Shown: positions 8,541 through 18,581, numbered from the stretch's first letter. The stretch: DNA of 64,000 nucleotides from Halomontanus rarus (GCF_029338335.1 NZ_CP119796.1), one strand, 5' to 3'. Program-made: numbers and translations. The notes: a model not told the origin generated them from the letters alone.

Positions 8541-9776
8541 TTACCGTTCTTGGTCGCCGCCGTCGGTCGCGAGTTCGACGGTCTCGTCGTCGCCGTCCTC
8601 GTCTTCGGTGACCTTCTTGGCCAGGCGACGCTGGAAGCCGTGGTACTTCGCGACGCCCGTGGCGTCTTCCTGCTTGATCTTGCCGACGGTCTCGGTGTCG
8701 AAGGAGGCGTGGGCCGCCGAGTACGCCGCGTACTTGCTGTCGCGACCGACCGGACGGGCCTGTCCGCCCTCGAACCGGATCTTCACCGTTCCCGTGACGC
8801 GTTTCTGGGTCTCGTCGATGAAGCCCTCGAGCGCGTCCACGAGCGGGGCGTCGACCAGCCCCTCGTAGCCCTTCTTCGACCAGCGCTGGTCGATCAGCTG
8901 CTTGAACTCGCGTTCTTCCTGCGTGAGCACGAGCCCCTCGAGGGCCTCGTGGGCGTTGAGCAGCGTCGTCGCCGCGGGGTGTTCGTAGTTCTCGCGAACC
9001 TTGAGCCCGAGCATGCGGTCTTCCATCGAGTCGGTCCGACCGACGCCGTAGGAGCCGGCGAGTTCGTTCAGGTGCTCGATGAGTTCGACGGGGTCCATCT
9101 CGTCGCCGTCGACGGCGACCGGATAGCCCTTCTCGAAGGTGATCTCGATCTCCTCGGTCTCGCCCGAGGGTTCGTCGGTCCACTCGTAGATGTCCGCGGG
9201 AGGAACGTAGTTGGGATCCTCGAGTTCGTCGCCCTCGACCGAGCGGCTCCAGATGTTGGTGTCGATACTCCAGTCGCCTTCGTTCCCGCCCTCGACGGGC
9301 AGGTTCTTCTCGGCGGCGTACTCCTGTTCCCACTCGCGCGTGAGCCCGAGTTCGCGGATCGGCGCGAAGACCTCGAGATCCGAGTCGCGCCAGACGGCCT
9401 CGAACCGGAGCTGGTCGTTGCCCTTGCCCGTACAGCCGTGGGCGAGGGCGTCGCAGTCGTTCTCGATCGCGACCTCGAGGATCGCCTGGGCGATCACCGG
9501 GCGTGCGAGTGCGGTTCCGAGCGGGTAGCCCTGATAGGTGGCGTTCGCGCGGACGCCGTCGAGACAGAGTTGGGCGAATTCCGCTCGCGCATCGACGACG
9601 TAGTGGTCGAGACCCAGTGCCTCGGCGGTTTCTTCGGCTTCGTCGAACTCCGACGCTGGCTGGCCAACGTCGACGGTGACGCCGATGACGTCGTCGTATC
9701 CGTATTCTTCCTCGAGCAGCGGGACACAGATCGTCGTGTCCAGACCGCCCGAAAACGCGAGTGCAACGCGTGTCAT
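8541..9776 (-). CDS. argG: Argininosuccinate synthase
   Basis: Joins citrulline and aspartate with ATP to form argininosuccinate. The 411-residue protein begins with the PP-loop FSGGLDTT (8-15) of the ATP pyrophosphatase fold and carries the conserved AHGCTGKGNDQLRFE region near 120-135 and IDTNIWSRS further on. It is the first gene of the minus-strand operon, with promoter-like sequence directly upstream. The C-terminal tail after the conserved core is polar and acidic, as is common in haloarchaea. Confidence 0.97.
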   Translation of the reverse strand: MTRVALAFSGGLDTTICVPLLEEEYGYDDVIGVTVDVGQPASEFDEAEETAEALGLDHYVVDARAEFAQLCLDGVRANATYQGYPLGTALARPVIAQAILEVAIENDCDALAHGCTGKGNDQLRFEAVWRDSDLEVFAPIRELGLTREWEQEYAAEKNLPVEGGNEGDWSIDTNIWSRSVEGDELEDPNYVPPADIYEWTDEPSGETEEIEITFEKGYPVAVDGDEMDPVELIEHLNELAGSYGVGRTDSMEDRMLGLKVRENYEHPAATTLLNAHEALEGLVLTQEEREFKQLIDQRWSKKGYEGLVDAPLVDALEGFIDETQKRVTGTVKIRFEGGQARPVGRDSKYAAYSAAHASFDTETVGKIKQEDATGVAKYHGFQRRLAKKVTEDEDGDDETVELATDGGDQER

Positions 9777-10151
9777 GTCGTACTCGAGTGGAATCGAAGA
9801 ACGGCCTTAAATTCGTCGGTTTAAGACGTGAAAAATTTAAAGAGAGCGGTTGCTAACCGGAATATTCTGAACTCTCGGCAATTTGGTCGAATACGAAAGA
9901 CGAAAGGTGAGATATTGTTGGGCCTACCGGCCCGGTCGCAGTCGTCGAGAAACGTCGGCCGCGTCGCTACCGAAGCGAACGTCAACGGTAGACGCGGATT
10001 CCAGCATATACTGAGAGACTCTAGTGAGCGTCATATTAAAACATTCCGGTGAGGCAAATGTTACAGCCCCGCCAGGGTCTCACGGGACCATTCGCGGTCC
10101 GAATCGACGATCGTTCGTCCAGTTTATGTGGTGTGTTGGAACGTGTCAACC
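9777..10151. other. Intergenic region upstream of argG
   Basis: This 375-base stretch between argG and the 3' end of the membrane-anchored regulator holds the argG promoter boxes. Beyond that I see no gene. A weak inverted repeat (GGACC/GGTCC, six-base loop) at about 10085-10100 lies after the stop of the regulator gene and may act in its termination. Confidence 0.4.
9805..9844 (-). promoter_or_regulatory. argG: Promoter region of the arginine operon
   Basis: Two AT-rich boxes precede argG: TTTAAG-type sequence about 30-35 bases before the ATG, and a stronger TTTAAATTTTT block about 55-65 bases before it. Either fits a haloarchaeal TATA box, giving a short leader. The two near-identical TTTAA elements could also mark overlapping regulator binding. 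Confidence 0.5.
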
Positions 10152-11417
10152 TCACGATTCGCCGCCGGTGTCGAGTTCGTCTTCGTCGACATCGGTGTAG
10201 GTCTCCGTATCGGTATCGATATCCGACCGGCCGGCGTCGTCGGGGAGCGACAGGACGTTCTCGCGTCCGATTCGGAAGACCTCGATCTGGTCTTCCTCGC
10301 GGAGTCCGCTGACGACCTGACTGGTCTTGGCTTCCGTCCAGTCGAGTTCGGTGACCACCTGTTGCTGTTTGATCCGTCCACCATGCTCCTCGAGCAGTCG
10401 CATGACGCGTTCTTCGTTGCTCAGGAGTTCGAGCGGCGGTCCCGTCGGTTCGTTCGGTTCGTCGACGTCCACCTGTGGCTCCGCGTTCGTGGCCGGGCCG
10501 GCCGGGTGCTCGCTCGGATCCTCGCCCCCGTTCCTGTGGGTCGCCCACCACCAGCCGAGGGCGAGGGCAACCACCACCAGCAGGGCGATTCCGAGTCCGG
10601 CGAGCCAGGAAAGCGGCACGTCCTCGCGGGTGTCCTCCGGCGACTCGATCGGCTCACCGCCGGTCTGGATCAACTCGATCCGCGGTTCGCCGTCGACGAA
10701 CTCGCGGGTTTCGTCACCGAACCAGAAGACGGCCGTCTCCCCAGTATCGTCCGGCTCCGGTTCGACCGAGACGTTGTTGTACCCGTCCGGCCAGGTGATG
10801 ACGAGTTGCGTTCGCTCGTCCATCACGAACCCCTCGAGGGCGTCACCCGCTTCGATCCGGTTGACCTCGACGTGTGAGAACGAGCCCCAGTCGAAGGTAA
10901 AGCGGACCTTGCCGTACTGTGGGTCCGAACTCTCGTCGGTTTCGACCACGAAGTTCTCCATCGTCATGTTCCGATCGGTCTCGTTTTCCGCGACGGCGAG
11001 GGTCTGCTCTCGGTCGGCCTCGAACGACTCGAGGTAGGCGTCGGGTCTGTTCTCGACGTCCGCTTGCAACGACTCCCAGTCGACCGTGTCGTTTCCGTCG
11101 TCGAGTCGATATCGGTACTCGACGGTCCACGTCGCGGAGCCGTTTCCGTGTAGATCGATCTCGACGCTGATCTCGTGGTAGCCGCTCAGCGTCAGTTCGT
11201 CGTCCTCCTGGAGGGTGGCGACGTCTGGGGTCGTCGCCGCTCCACGCTCACCGTCGATAACCGACCCCGTCGCGGGCTCTGTAACGGCTGTGACGGGTGA
11301 ACCGCCCCCGTCGAACCCCGACCCCGTGACCGCGAATGGTGCCACTCCAGCACCGACACCCAGCCCACCGAGCACCACCAGACAACAAAGCAGCGCCCGA
11401 ACCGCCCTGACGTCCAT
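10152..11417 (-). CDS. Membrane-anchored wHTH transcriptional regulator (DUF7345/DUF7343-like)
   Basis: Haloarchaeal protein of 421 residues with an outer sensory part and a cytoplasmic DNA-binding part. A secretion signal occupies the first ~30 residues. A beta-rich acidic domain of the type seen outside the membrane spans about 75-250, a transmembrane helix is at about 270-293, and a winged helix-turn-helix is at about 333-390, where NEERVMRLLEEHGG and TEAKTSQVVSGL mark the helices. I place the start at the ATG two codons inside the longest frame because a TATA-like box sits 24-31 bases upstream. The outer domain may sense envelope state; its ligand is unknown. Confidence 0.8.
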   Translation of the reverse strand: MDVRAVRALLCCLVVLGGLGVGAGVAPFAVTGSGFDGGGSPVTAVTEPATGSVIDGERGAATTPDVATLQEDDELTLSGYHEISVEIDLHGNGSATWTVEYRYRLDDGNDTVDWESLQADVENRPDAYLESFEADREQTLAVAENETDRNMTMENFVVETDESSDPQYGKVRFTFDWGSFSHVEVNRIEAGDALEGFVMDERTQLVITWPDGYNNVSVEPEPDDTGETAVFWFGDETREFVDGEPRIELIQTGGEPIESPEDTREDVPLSWLAGLGIALLVVVALALGWWWATHRNGGEDPSEHPAGPATNAEPQVDVDEPNEPTGPPLELLSNEERVMRLLEEHGGRIKQQQVVTELDWTEAKTSQVVSGLREEDQIEVFRIGRENVLSLPDDAGRSDIDTDTETYTDVDEDELDTGGES

Positions 11418-11440
11418 TACCACGAGATGGCATGGCCGCG

Positions 11441-11448
11441 TAAATAGG
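11441..11448 (-). promoter_or_regulatory. TATA box for the membrane wHTH gene
   Basis: CTATTTAC on the minus strand lies about 28 bases before the chosen ATG, which would give an essentially leaderless transcript as is usual in haloarchaea. Confidence 0.5.
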
Positions 11449-11530
11449 TCTTTCCGACCGCAGTTGCCCCGCGAGATTCTCGAGACCCGCTGACGATACG
11501 TTTTTCACACGTTCAGACGTTCGTGAACGT

Positions 11531-11731
11531 ATGCGCAATCGAACCACTCGTGGCGAACTCGAAGTGGAGACCCTGCTCAAGATCGTGCTGGCGCTGATCG
11601 CAGTATTGCTCGTCTTGCAGATCGCGGGCGCGCTGATCAACAGCATCGCCAGCCTGCTGGGGCCGTTCTTCTTCGTCGTTCAGCTCGCGATCGCCGTTCT
11701 GATCGTCCTCTGGCTGGTGGACCGACTCTGA
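11531..11731 (+). CDS. Small two-helix membrane protein, haloarchaeal family of unknown function
   Basis: A 66-residue protein with a short charged N-terminus (MRNRTTRGELEVE) and two hydrophobic helices at about 14-36 and 44-64, joined by a GPFF turn. It ends with a WLVDRL anchor. I recognise the layout as a common haloarchaeal microprotein but know no function. It is divergent from the membrane wHTH regulator, 113 bases away, so the two may share control. The ATG fits a short leader. Confidence 0.7.
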   Translation: MRNRTTRGELEVETLLKIVLALIAVLLVLQIAGALINSIASLLGPFFFVVQLAIAVLIVLWLVDRL

Positions 11732-11825
11732 TCGCGGCGATACCGCGCTCGACGAGCGGCCGCCGATCGATCCGACGGGAACACCAGACTCATACTCGCT
11801 CCGACTCCTCTCTCCACATAGCACA

Positions 11826-12332
11826 GTGTACAGCGTCAACGTCCCCGTCCCCGGCCGCGTCCGCCAGATCGCGAACGATCTCTTCCCCGCCCTCCAGGGA
11901 TTCGAGACCGTCCGCGACGACCACTCCTGTCTCCTCAAACGTCTCGGTGACGCCGACGAGGACCGCGTCGCCCAGCTTCAACACCGCGCCCACCGCGCAC
12001 TCGAGGGCTCTCCCGCCGTCGAAGCCCGAATCACGGGGATCGACTACTTCGAAGACCCACCGCTGGGCAGCGCCCCCGTCGTCTACCTCGCCGTCGAGAG
12101 CCCCGGTCTCGAGGGGATCCACGCCGACCTCGTCGACGCCTTTGGGACCGTGGAGGGCCTCGAGGGGCCGGACTACGTCCCCCACGTGACCCTCGCTCGC
12201 GGCGGCGACCTCGAGACGGCTCGCCGGCTGGCCGACCGGGAGATCGACCCCGTGCAGTGGACGGTGAGCGAACTCGAGTTCTGGGACGGAACCTACCGGT
12301 TGCCTGTGAGCACGGTTTCGCTGCCGGCGTAG
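11826..12332 (+). CDS. 2'-5' RNA ligase / 2H phosphoesterase family protein
   Basis: The 168-residue protein fits the 2H phosphoesterase fold, which acts on 2',3'-cyclic phosphates or 2'-5' RNA bonds. The second catalytic motif is clear (HVTLARGG, about 123-130). The first is DDHSCLLKRL near residue 32, where the usual H-x-T/S reads H-S-C, so the second catalytic side chain is changed. The start codon is GTG and gives MYSVNVPVPG, matching the first beta strand of the fold. It lies alone between a small membrane protein and a convergent helicase gene. Confidence 0.8.
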   Translation: MYSVNVPVPGRVRQIANDLFPALQGFETVRDDHSCLLKRLGDADEDRVAQLQHRAHRALEGSPAVEARITGIDYFEDPPLGSAPVVYLAVESPGLEGIHADLVDAFGTVEGLEGPDYVPHVTLARGGDLETARRLADREIDPVQWTVSELEFWDGTYRLPVSTVSLPA

Positions 12333-12392
12333 CGTCGAGACTCGACGCTCGGGATTCGGAGCGTCTCGCCGCTCGAAGTTCGGGAGATCCGT

Positions 12393-14567
12393 TCAGGGTG
12401 CCGGCGGCTCGCCCTCGTAGGCGTCGTGATCGCCGAAGAAATTGAGCATCGCGAACTTGAGCTTCTCGGGATCGATGTCGATCAACTCCTCGCGTTCGTC
12501 GTGCGGGAAGGTGCCGTTGACGCTGTACTTCCCGAGATCTGACTTCGCTCGCTTGGAGTACCGCCGGTCGAGCAAGGCTCTGACGCCGACTTCCTCCGGC
12601 GAGCGGATCACTCGCCCGAGCGCCTGTCGCGTCTTGCGGACGGTCGGAATCTCGACGGCGTAGCGCCACCCCGTCTCGGTTCCGTCGAAAGCCGCGTCGT
12701 AGGCGTCCTGGACGGCCTCCGCTCGGTCGTCCAGATGCGGGTAGGGAACGCCGACCACGAGCACCGTTCGGGCGTCCTCGCCGTCGAAACTCACGCCCTC
12801 CGCGAGGGTCCCCCACAGCGACGTCAGGAGCACGCCGTTCCCGTCGGCGACGAACCGCTGGCGGAGCTCCTCGGCCGCGACGCCCGGCTCGTCGAGGTAG
12901 ACCGTCGCCTCGCAGTCGCTTCGCCGGAGTCGGTCCGCGTACCGCTCGGCCTCGGCGTAGTTCGGGAAGAAGACGAGCGCGTTGCCGGGCGTGAAGCGAA
13001 CCGCGTCGCGGATGGCGTCGGCGACCCGCTCCTGGACGGCGGGGTCGTCGCGATCGCTCGAGAACAGCGCCGGCGTCTCGACCGCGTAGGTTCGGCGGCG
13101 ATCGGCCGGGAACTGGAGACCGTAGGCCATCGTGACGGGATCGGAGAGACCGAGAACGTCCTCGGTGACGTCGAAGGGCTGGATGGTCGCGCTCATCAGG
13201 ACCGTCGCGTACACCTCCTCGAACAGCCGGCCCGTAACCTGCCGCGGGAGGCAGGTGTACAGCTCCGCGCGGCCGTAGATCTCGTCGGTGCCGGCGTCGC
13301 GGGTGACGGAGACGACCGGGTACAGTCCCTGCTTGGCCCCCTCGTTCATCCACGCGCTGACGAACGCCGCCGCCTGCAGGGTCTGACACTCGGTGCGGGT
13401 CGCGCTCTCGCCGTTGCGGTAGGCCTCCTCGTACTCCTCGTCCAGTTGTTGTCCGAGTTTCATCGCCGCCTCGAGGTCGCCGTCGATGCCCTGCCCGGAG
13501 TACTGCTGGAGGAAGGCGAGCGTGAGGTCGTCCCGGCGGTCCTCGTTGGTGACGGAGACGTCCTCCCAGTTCTCGCCGATCCGTTCGCGGTCGCCGAAGC
13601 CGAAGGAGTCCTCGTACGTCTCGACCAAGGCCCGGCGGAACGCCGAGAGGACGTTCGCGGCGTCGCCCGCCCGCGGATCGTCGGTCTCCTCGCACTCGTC
13701 GAGCGCGGAGTCGAACGTGCGCTCCGAGCAGTGTCGGGAGGCGTGGTCGCGAGCGGCGTCCTCGACGTTGTGGGCCTCGTCGAAGACCGCGATGATGTCC
13801 TCTGGATCGCGGCCGATCCACCGGAAGAACTGCTCTCGAATGGTCGAATCGAGCAGGTGGTGGTAGTTACAGACGACGAGGTCGACGCCCTCCATTCCCT
13901 CCTTCAGCAGTTCGTAGCCACACAGCTGGCGCTCGTCGGCGTACTCGTACACGTCGTCGGGCGTGCGTACGTCCTCGAACAGCCAGCCGAAGAACGCCTC
14001 GGTGTCTTCGCGCAGGTTGTTCCGGTAGTGCTCGCAGACGTTCTGCTCCGCTAAGTCCTCGATGTCGTCTTCGATCGACTGCAACTCGTCCATGACCGCG
14101 CTCCGGGCGTCCGCGGCCCCGCCGTCGCCCTCCTGGCTCTCCGCTAGGAGTTCGCGCTGGCGGCGTTCTAGCTGGGTGCGGTCGCGTTCGGCGTCGACGA
14201 GCGCGCGGGTGTTGTCCCGCAGCGCCTGACACTCCTCGTAGCCGACGTCGATGTGACACATCGAGGCCTTTCCTTTGAAGACGACTGCACGGATGGGTTC
14301 CTCGCGGGTGATCGCGCTGGCTTCCGCGACGAACTGGCGCATCTGCTGGTGGACGTTCGTGGTGATGACGACCGTCTTGTCCTGCTCGCGAGCGACCTCG
14401 AGGGCGGGGACGAGCGAGGAGAGCGTCTTGCCAGTGCCACAGGCCCCCTCGAAGAGGACGTCCTGGCCCCGAACGAGGGCGTTGTGGATTCGGTCCATCG
14501 CCTCGTGCTGGTTCTCGTACGGGGTCTCGTACGGAAAGAACCGCATGTACCCGGCAGTCTCGGACAC
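12393..14567 (-). CDS. XPD/Rad3-like ATP-dependent DNA helicase
   Basis: A superfamily 2 helicase of the XPD/DinG group, 724 residues. Walker A GACGTGKT is at 41-48 and the DEAH box at 263-266; helicase C-terminal motifs include MSATIQPF and QALGRVIRSPEEVGVR. Cysteines 104, 113, 178 and 216, between the Walker A and DEAH motifs, are placed to hold the 4Fe-4S cluster of this family. A charged coiled-coil insertion (about 120-175) lies within the Fe-S region. Such enzymes unwind DNA 5' to 3' in repair. Haloarchaea often have several paralogues, so the exact role is open. Confidence 0.9.
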   Translation of the reverse strand: MSETAGYMRFFPYETPYENQHEAMDRIHNALVRGQDVLFEGACGTGKTLSSLVPALEVAREQDKTVVITTNVHQQMRQFVAEASAITREEPIRAVVFKGKASMCHIDVGYEECQALRDNTRALVDAERDRTQLERRQRELLAESQEGDGGAADARSAVMDELQSIEDDIEDLAEQNVCEHYRNNLREDTEAFFGWLFEDVRTPDDVYEYADERQLCGYELLKEGMEGVDLVVCNYHHLLDSTIREQFFRWIGRDPEDIIAVFDEAHNVEDAARDHASRHCSERTFDSALDECEETDDPRAGDAANVLSAFRRALVETYEDSFGFGDRERIGENWEDVSVTNEDRRDDLTLAFLQQYSGQGIDGDLEAAMKLGQQLDEEYEEAYRNGESATRTECQTLQAAAFVSAWMNEGAKQGLYPVVSVTRDAGTDEIYGRAELYTCLPRQVTGRLFEEVYATVLMSATIQPFDVTEDVLGLSDPVTMAYGLQFPADRRRTYAVETPALFSSDRDDPAVQERVADAIRDAVRFTPGNALVFFPNYAEAERYADRLRRSDCEATVYLDEPGVAAEELRQRFVADGNGVLLTSLWGTLAEGVSFDGEDARTVLVVGVPYPHLDDRAEAVQDAYDAAFDGTETGWRYAVEIPTVRKTRQALGRVIRSPEEVGVRALLDRRYSKRAKSDLGKYSVNGTFPHDEREELIDIDPEKLKFAMLNFFGDHDAYEGEPPAP

Positions 14568-14729
14568 ACCGGAGAGTGGTTCCTCATCCGATAAAAGGGT
14601 TCGTTCCGTTTCGGACCCGAACTCGGGTTCGGGTCCCGGACTCGATCGAGACCTCGAGGCGTCGGTATCGGCCGCTCGCGGCGCGTTTCGAGCGATTTGG
14701 GACCCGGAGCGACCGAAGCCGTGGGGACC

Positions 14730-15674
14730 TCAATCCTCCGGCTCGATGTAGACGGACTTCACGTGCCCGTTGTGGTCTCGCAACTCGCGTTCGATGTCGC
14801 TAATCGAGCGGTCGATCTCGGCCGTCTCGAGGCCGGGATCGAACACTACGTCGGCGGCGACCAGCAGGTGGCTGGGGCCGAAGTAGACGGTCCGGAAGTC
14901 GTCGATCTCGACGATTCCTTCGCCGGCGGTGATGATGTCGCGCAGTTCCCACTCGTCCGTCTGGGAGATGCTCTCGCCGATCAGGAGCCGCTTGTTCTCC
15001 CAGGCGAGCGCGATAGCGAAGCCCATCAACATGAGGCCGATGATCAGGGCGGCGCCGGCGTCGTAGACCGAGTTGCCGGTCTGGCGGGTGAGGTAGATCC
15101 CGAAGAGGGCGATCCCCGCGCCCGCGAGCGCGATGAAGTCCTCGGTAAGCGCCGTCAGCGTCGTCACGTCGCTGGTCTTCCGGAACGCCTCGCGGAAGGT
15201 CTCCCAGCCGTGTTCGTCCATCTGCATCGTGATGGCCGCGTAGGCCTTCTTGAACGCGTAGGTCTCGAAGGCGATCGCGCCGAGCAAGACGGCGTAGTTG
15301 ACGTAGACGGGATCGAAGGTCGTTCCGAGGAGCGTGATCGGTTCGTTCGCGCGGTGGACGCCCCCGTGGGTCAGCGCCTCGTACCCGTGTCTCGCGCTCT
15401 CCCAGCCGGCGATGCCGAATAGCATGACGCTGACCAGAAAACTGTAGAAGAACTGTGCCTTCCCGTAGCCGAACGGGTGCGCTCTGGTCGCGTCCTGAGC
15501 CCCGTAGCGGATCCCGATCAACAGGAACACCTGATTGCCCGTGTCCGAAATCGAGTGGTACACCTCCGAGAGCATCGCCGGACTGCCGGTGAGCAAGAAC
15601 CCACCGAACTTCATGACGGCGATCGCACCGTTGGCGAACAGGGCTGCGAGGACGACTGACGTCTGAGTTGCCAC
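14730..15674 (-). CDS. Cation diffusion facilitator family transporter
   Basis: A 314-residue inner-membrane exporter of divalent metal ions, probably Zn2+, Mn2+ or Fe2+ driven by proton exchange. Six hydrophobic helices occupy residues 5-215. The TM2 metal-site motif is H40-x3-D44 (YHSISD), and an acidic LTEDFIALAG segment lies in TM5. A cytoplasmic ferredoxin-like domain follows, ending with SVYIEPED. A His-containing loop between TM4 and TM5 (ATRAHPFGYGK and the MQMDEHGWE region) is typical of the family. The metal cannot be assigned from sequence. Confidence 0.9.
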   Translation of the reverse strand: MATQTSVVLAALFANGAIAVMKFGGFLLTGSPAMLSEVYHSISDTGNQVFLLIGIRYGAQDATRAHPFGYGKAQFFYSFLVSVMLFGIAGWESARHGYEALTHGGVHRANEPITLLGTTFDPVYVNYAVLLGAIAFETYAFKKAYAAITMQMDEHGWETFREAFRKTSDVTTLTALTEDFIALAGAGIALFGIYLTRQTGNSVYDAGAALIIGLMLMGFAIALAWENKRLLIGESISQTDEWELRDIITAGEGIVEIDDFRTVYFGPSHLLVAADVVFDPGLETAEIDRSISDIERELRDHNGHVKSVYIEPED

Positions 15675-16000
15675 GAGAGGTCGTACTCAGGAGGGGATCA
15701 AAGAGGTACTGCTTTCCCGACAGGTCGGCAGGATCGACCTGGACGACCGGTGCAGCAATACAACGCCTGGCAACGACGTTTCTGGTATTCGGTGGTATCC
15801 TGATTCGTGGTGTCGTCGAAAACTCCCTCGAGTCGTGGTGCGCACCCGGGCAACTCGTAATCTTCTGTTCGTTCCGCTTTGGCCTCTTCGGGTTCGCGGT
15901 CGAGATAAAATCACAACGGTCCGGGGAGGACATCGGTTCGGACTCGAACCCGTTCTTGAATATCGGAACAATTGTCTTCCCCACTACCGTACTAGCGGTC
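15675..16000. other. Divergent intergenic region
   Basis: A 326-base gap between the CDF transporter and the metallophosphoesterase. A frame open through it fuses to the phosphoesterase but has no protein-like composition before the true ATG. I see AT-rich patches but no clear structured element. Confidence 0.4.
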
Positions 16001-16510
16001 ATGATCGCGATCTTTTCGGACACACATAGCAGCCGCGGCCACGAACTCGAGGACCCCGCGCTCGAGGCGGTTCGCGAGGCCGAGGCCGTCATCCACGCGG
16101 GCGATTTCAACAGCGAGGCGGCGCTCGAGGCCTTCCAGTCGGAGTGTTCGCGACTCTACGGCGTCTTCGGCAACACCGACTCGATGAGCGTCCGCGACCG
16201 GTTGCCGGAGGCTCGGACCGTCGAACACAACGACCTGCGGATCGCGGTCACCCACCGTCGCGACGGCGGGCAGACGGGACTCAGGATGTTCGGTCGCTCG
16301 CGCGAGGCGGACCTCGTCGTCTCCGGACACACCCACCGGCCGACGGTGACCGAGACCGACGACTGCGTCCTCCTCAACCCGGGGAGTCACGCCGATCCGC
16401 GCGGGAATCGGCCGGGGTACGCGACGCTCGAGCAGACCGCGAACGGGGTCGAGGGCCGACTGTTCGATTTGGACGGAACGGTGGTGGAGACGTTCGAACT
16501 CGAGTGTTGA
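16001..16510 (+). CDS. Metallophosphoesterase, YfcE/MJ0936 type
   Basis: A 169-residue calcineurin-like phosphodiesterase that probably hydrolyses small phosphodiester substrates in the cytoplasm with two metal ions. The motifs run in order: FSDTH (5-9), HAGDFNS (32-38), FGNTDS in the middle, THRRDGG and GHTHRP. In most family members the fourth motif reads THGHxx; here it is THRRDGG, a variant often seen in this subfamily. The ATG is chosen because the fold's first beta strand (MIAIFSDTH) begins there. Physiological substrate unknown. Confidence 0.88.
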   Translation: MIAIFSDTHSSRGHELEDPALEAVREAEAVIHAGDFNSEAALEAFQSECSRLYGVFGNTDSMSVRDRLPEARTVEHNDLRIAVTHRRDGGQTGLRMFGRSREADLVVSGHTHRPTVTETDDCVLLNPGSHADPRGNRPGYATLEQTANGVEGRLFDLDGTVVETFELEC

Positions 16511-17304
16511 TTACCGGACACGCTCGCTGCCACGACGAGTGTCTCATCCTCGAGAATATCGCGGCTGCGAGAACTGCGAGTGTCAGAGCAACGGTCGCGG
16601 AACGAATCGCGCGGAAACGGGGTTCGTCTGATCGGCTTCCTTTTTATACGTTCCGCGTAGAATCCTCTATGGGTACACTATTTGCCATCTGGACGAACTC
16701 GCACACATCTCTACACGACGACTCTCTCGGCTCGAGACCGCGGAAACGCGATCGACGACCGGGAGCCGGCCAACGCGCCAGCGGGGACACGGACGGCGAT
16801 GATCTGAGACGAGTCCGGGTCGGCGTGAACGACCCGGACTCGAGCGAGCCGGCCCGACTCGAGTGGGAGGGACGTCGGGCCGGCGGAGGGCTGGCAACGA
16901 CCGGTTCCGAGCTCGATACCGGCATCGGCATCGATCCCGAAGTCCGGATCGGAAACGGGGCGGTCCGGGCGGCGGTGCGATGATCGGATGACGTGCGGGT
17001 GATCGGATCGGTGGCCCCGACGGACGGCGGAACCGTCCACGACCGGGGCGCATCTTCGTGTAGGCCCTCGGTGCCAAAGTAGTCTCCGTAAGGTGAAATA
17101 CCGATTTTAGTTAGGGAGATCGAATCGGTCTCTGCCACGAACCGGACTCTCTTTCACCGACACCTGAACGAACCGTACACTCCGACGTGCGATTCGGCGG
17201 CTAATCCGAGTCCGAACGGGACGAGCGCCTTGAGAGGCGGTCGTCGAGAACTCGGCTGAGACACGTCGAAACGACTTTGCACTCGGACTGTGTACTCGGC
17301 GGGT
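16511..17304. other. Mostly non-coding stretch
   Basis: Nearly 800 bases lie between the phosphoesterase and a small membrane-protein gene. Apart from one weak candidate gene (listed separately) I see no recognisable protein. The part from about 17000 on is AT-richer, with promoter-like patches near 17100, and is likely regulatory or degenerate. Confidence 0.35.
16669..16983 (+). CDS. Candidate leaderless small protein, unknown
   Basis: A 104-residue frame beginning MGTLFAIWTNSHTS. A good TATA sequence (TTTTTATACG) ends about 20 bases before the ATG, exactly where a leaderless haloarchaeal gene should have it. The product is rich in Arg and Gly in its first half and more acidic in its second, with no known motif. 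Antisense frames are equally long. I list it for the promoter fit only; it may be non-coding. Confidence 0.3.
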   Translation: MGTLFAIWTNSHTSLHDDSLGSRPRKRDRRPGAGQRASGDTDGDDLRRVRVGVNDPDSSEPARLEWEGRRAGGGLATTGSELDTGIGIDPEVRIGNGAVRAAVR

Positions 17305-17436
17305 ATGGTTGATTTCATCCCGGACGATCCCGTCATCATCGCGATCGTTCTCATCCTGCTCTCGCTGGTCTTCTTCCTCTACCTCATGCTCCGGCGGACG
17401 ATGCTCGAGTTCCGCGACGGCATGGACGGGAAGTAG
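17305..17436 (+). CDS. 43-residue single-helix membrane microprotein
   Basis: Begins MVDFIPDDPVIIAIVLIL and continues as one long hydrophobic helix (about 10-29), followed by a positively charged turn (LRRTM) and an acidic tail ending GMDGK. The composition, high third-position GC and clean stop six bases before the convergent threonine aldolase gene argue that it is real. I recognise it as a small conserved haloarchaeal family without known function. The N-terminus is probably outside and the short tail inside. Confidence 0.7.
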   Translation: MVDFIPDDPVIIAIVLILLSLVFFLYLMLRRTMLEFRDGMDGK

Positions 17437-17442
17437 GACTCT

Positions 17443-18462
<1,020 letters not shown>

Positions 18463-18573
18463 AGCCGGCGTAGTGGTGCGACGAGCAAATAGTCGGCGGT
18501 CCGAAACGGGCGTCGGTGGGTGACGGGCGTCTCGAGTCGTTCGGGCCGACGTCTCGTCGTTCCGCCGAACGCG

Positions 18574-18581
18574 CACATATA
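18574..18581 (+). promoter_or_regulatory. TATA box for the methyltransferase gene
   Basis: ATATAAAT sits about 58 bases before the preferred ATG of the methyltransferase. It rules against an earlier in-frame ATG that lies only two bases after the box, because that codon would precede the transcription start. Confidence 0.55.
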
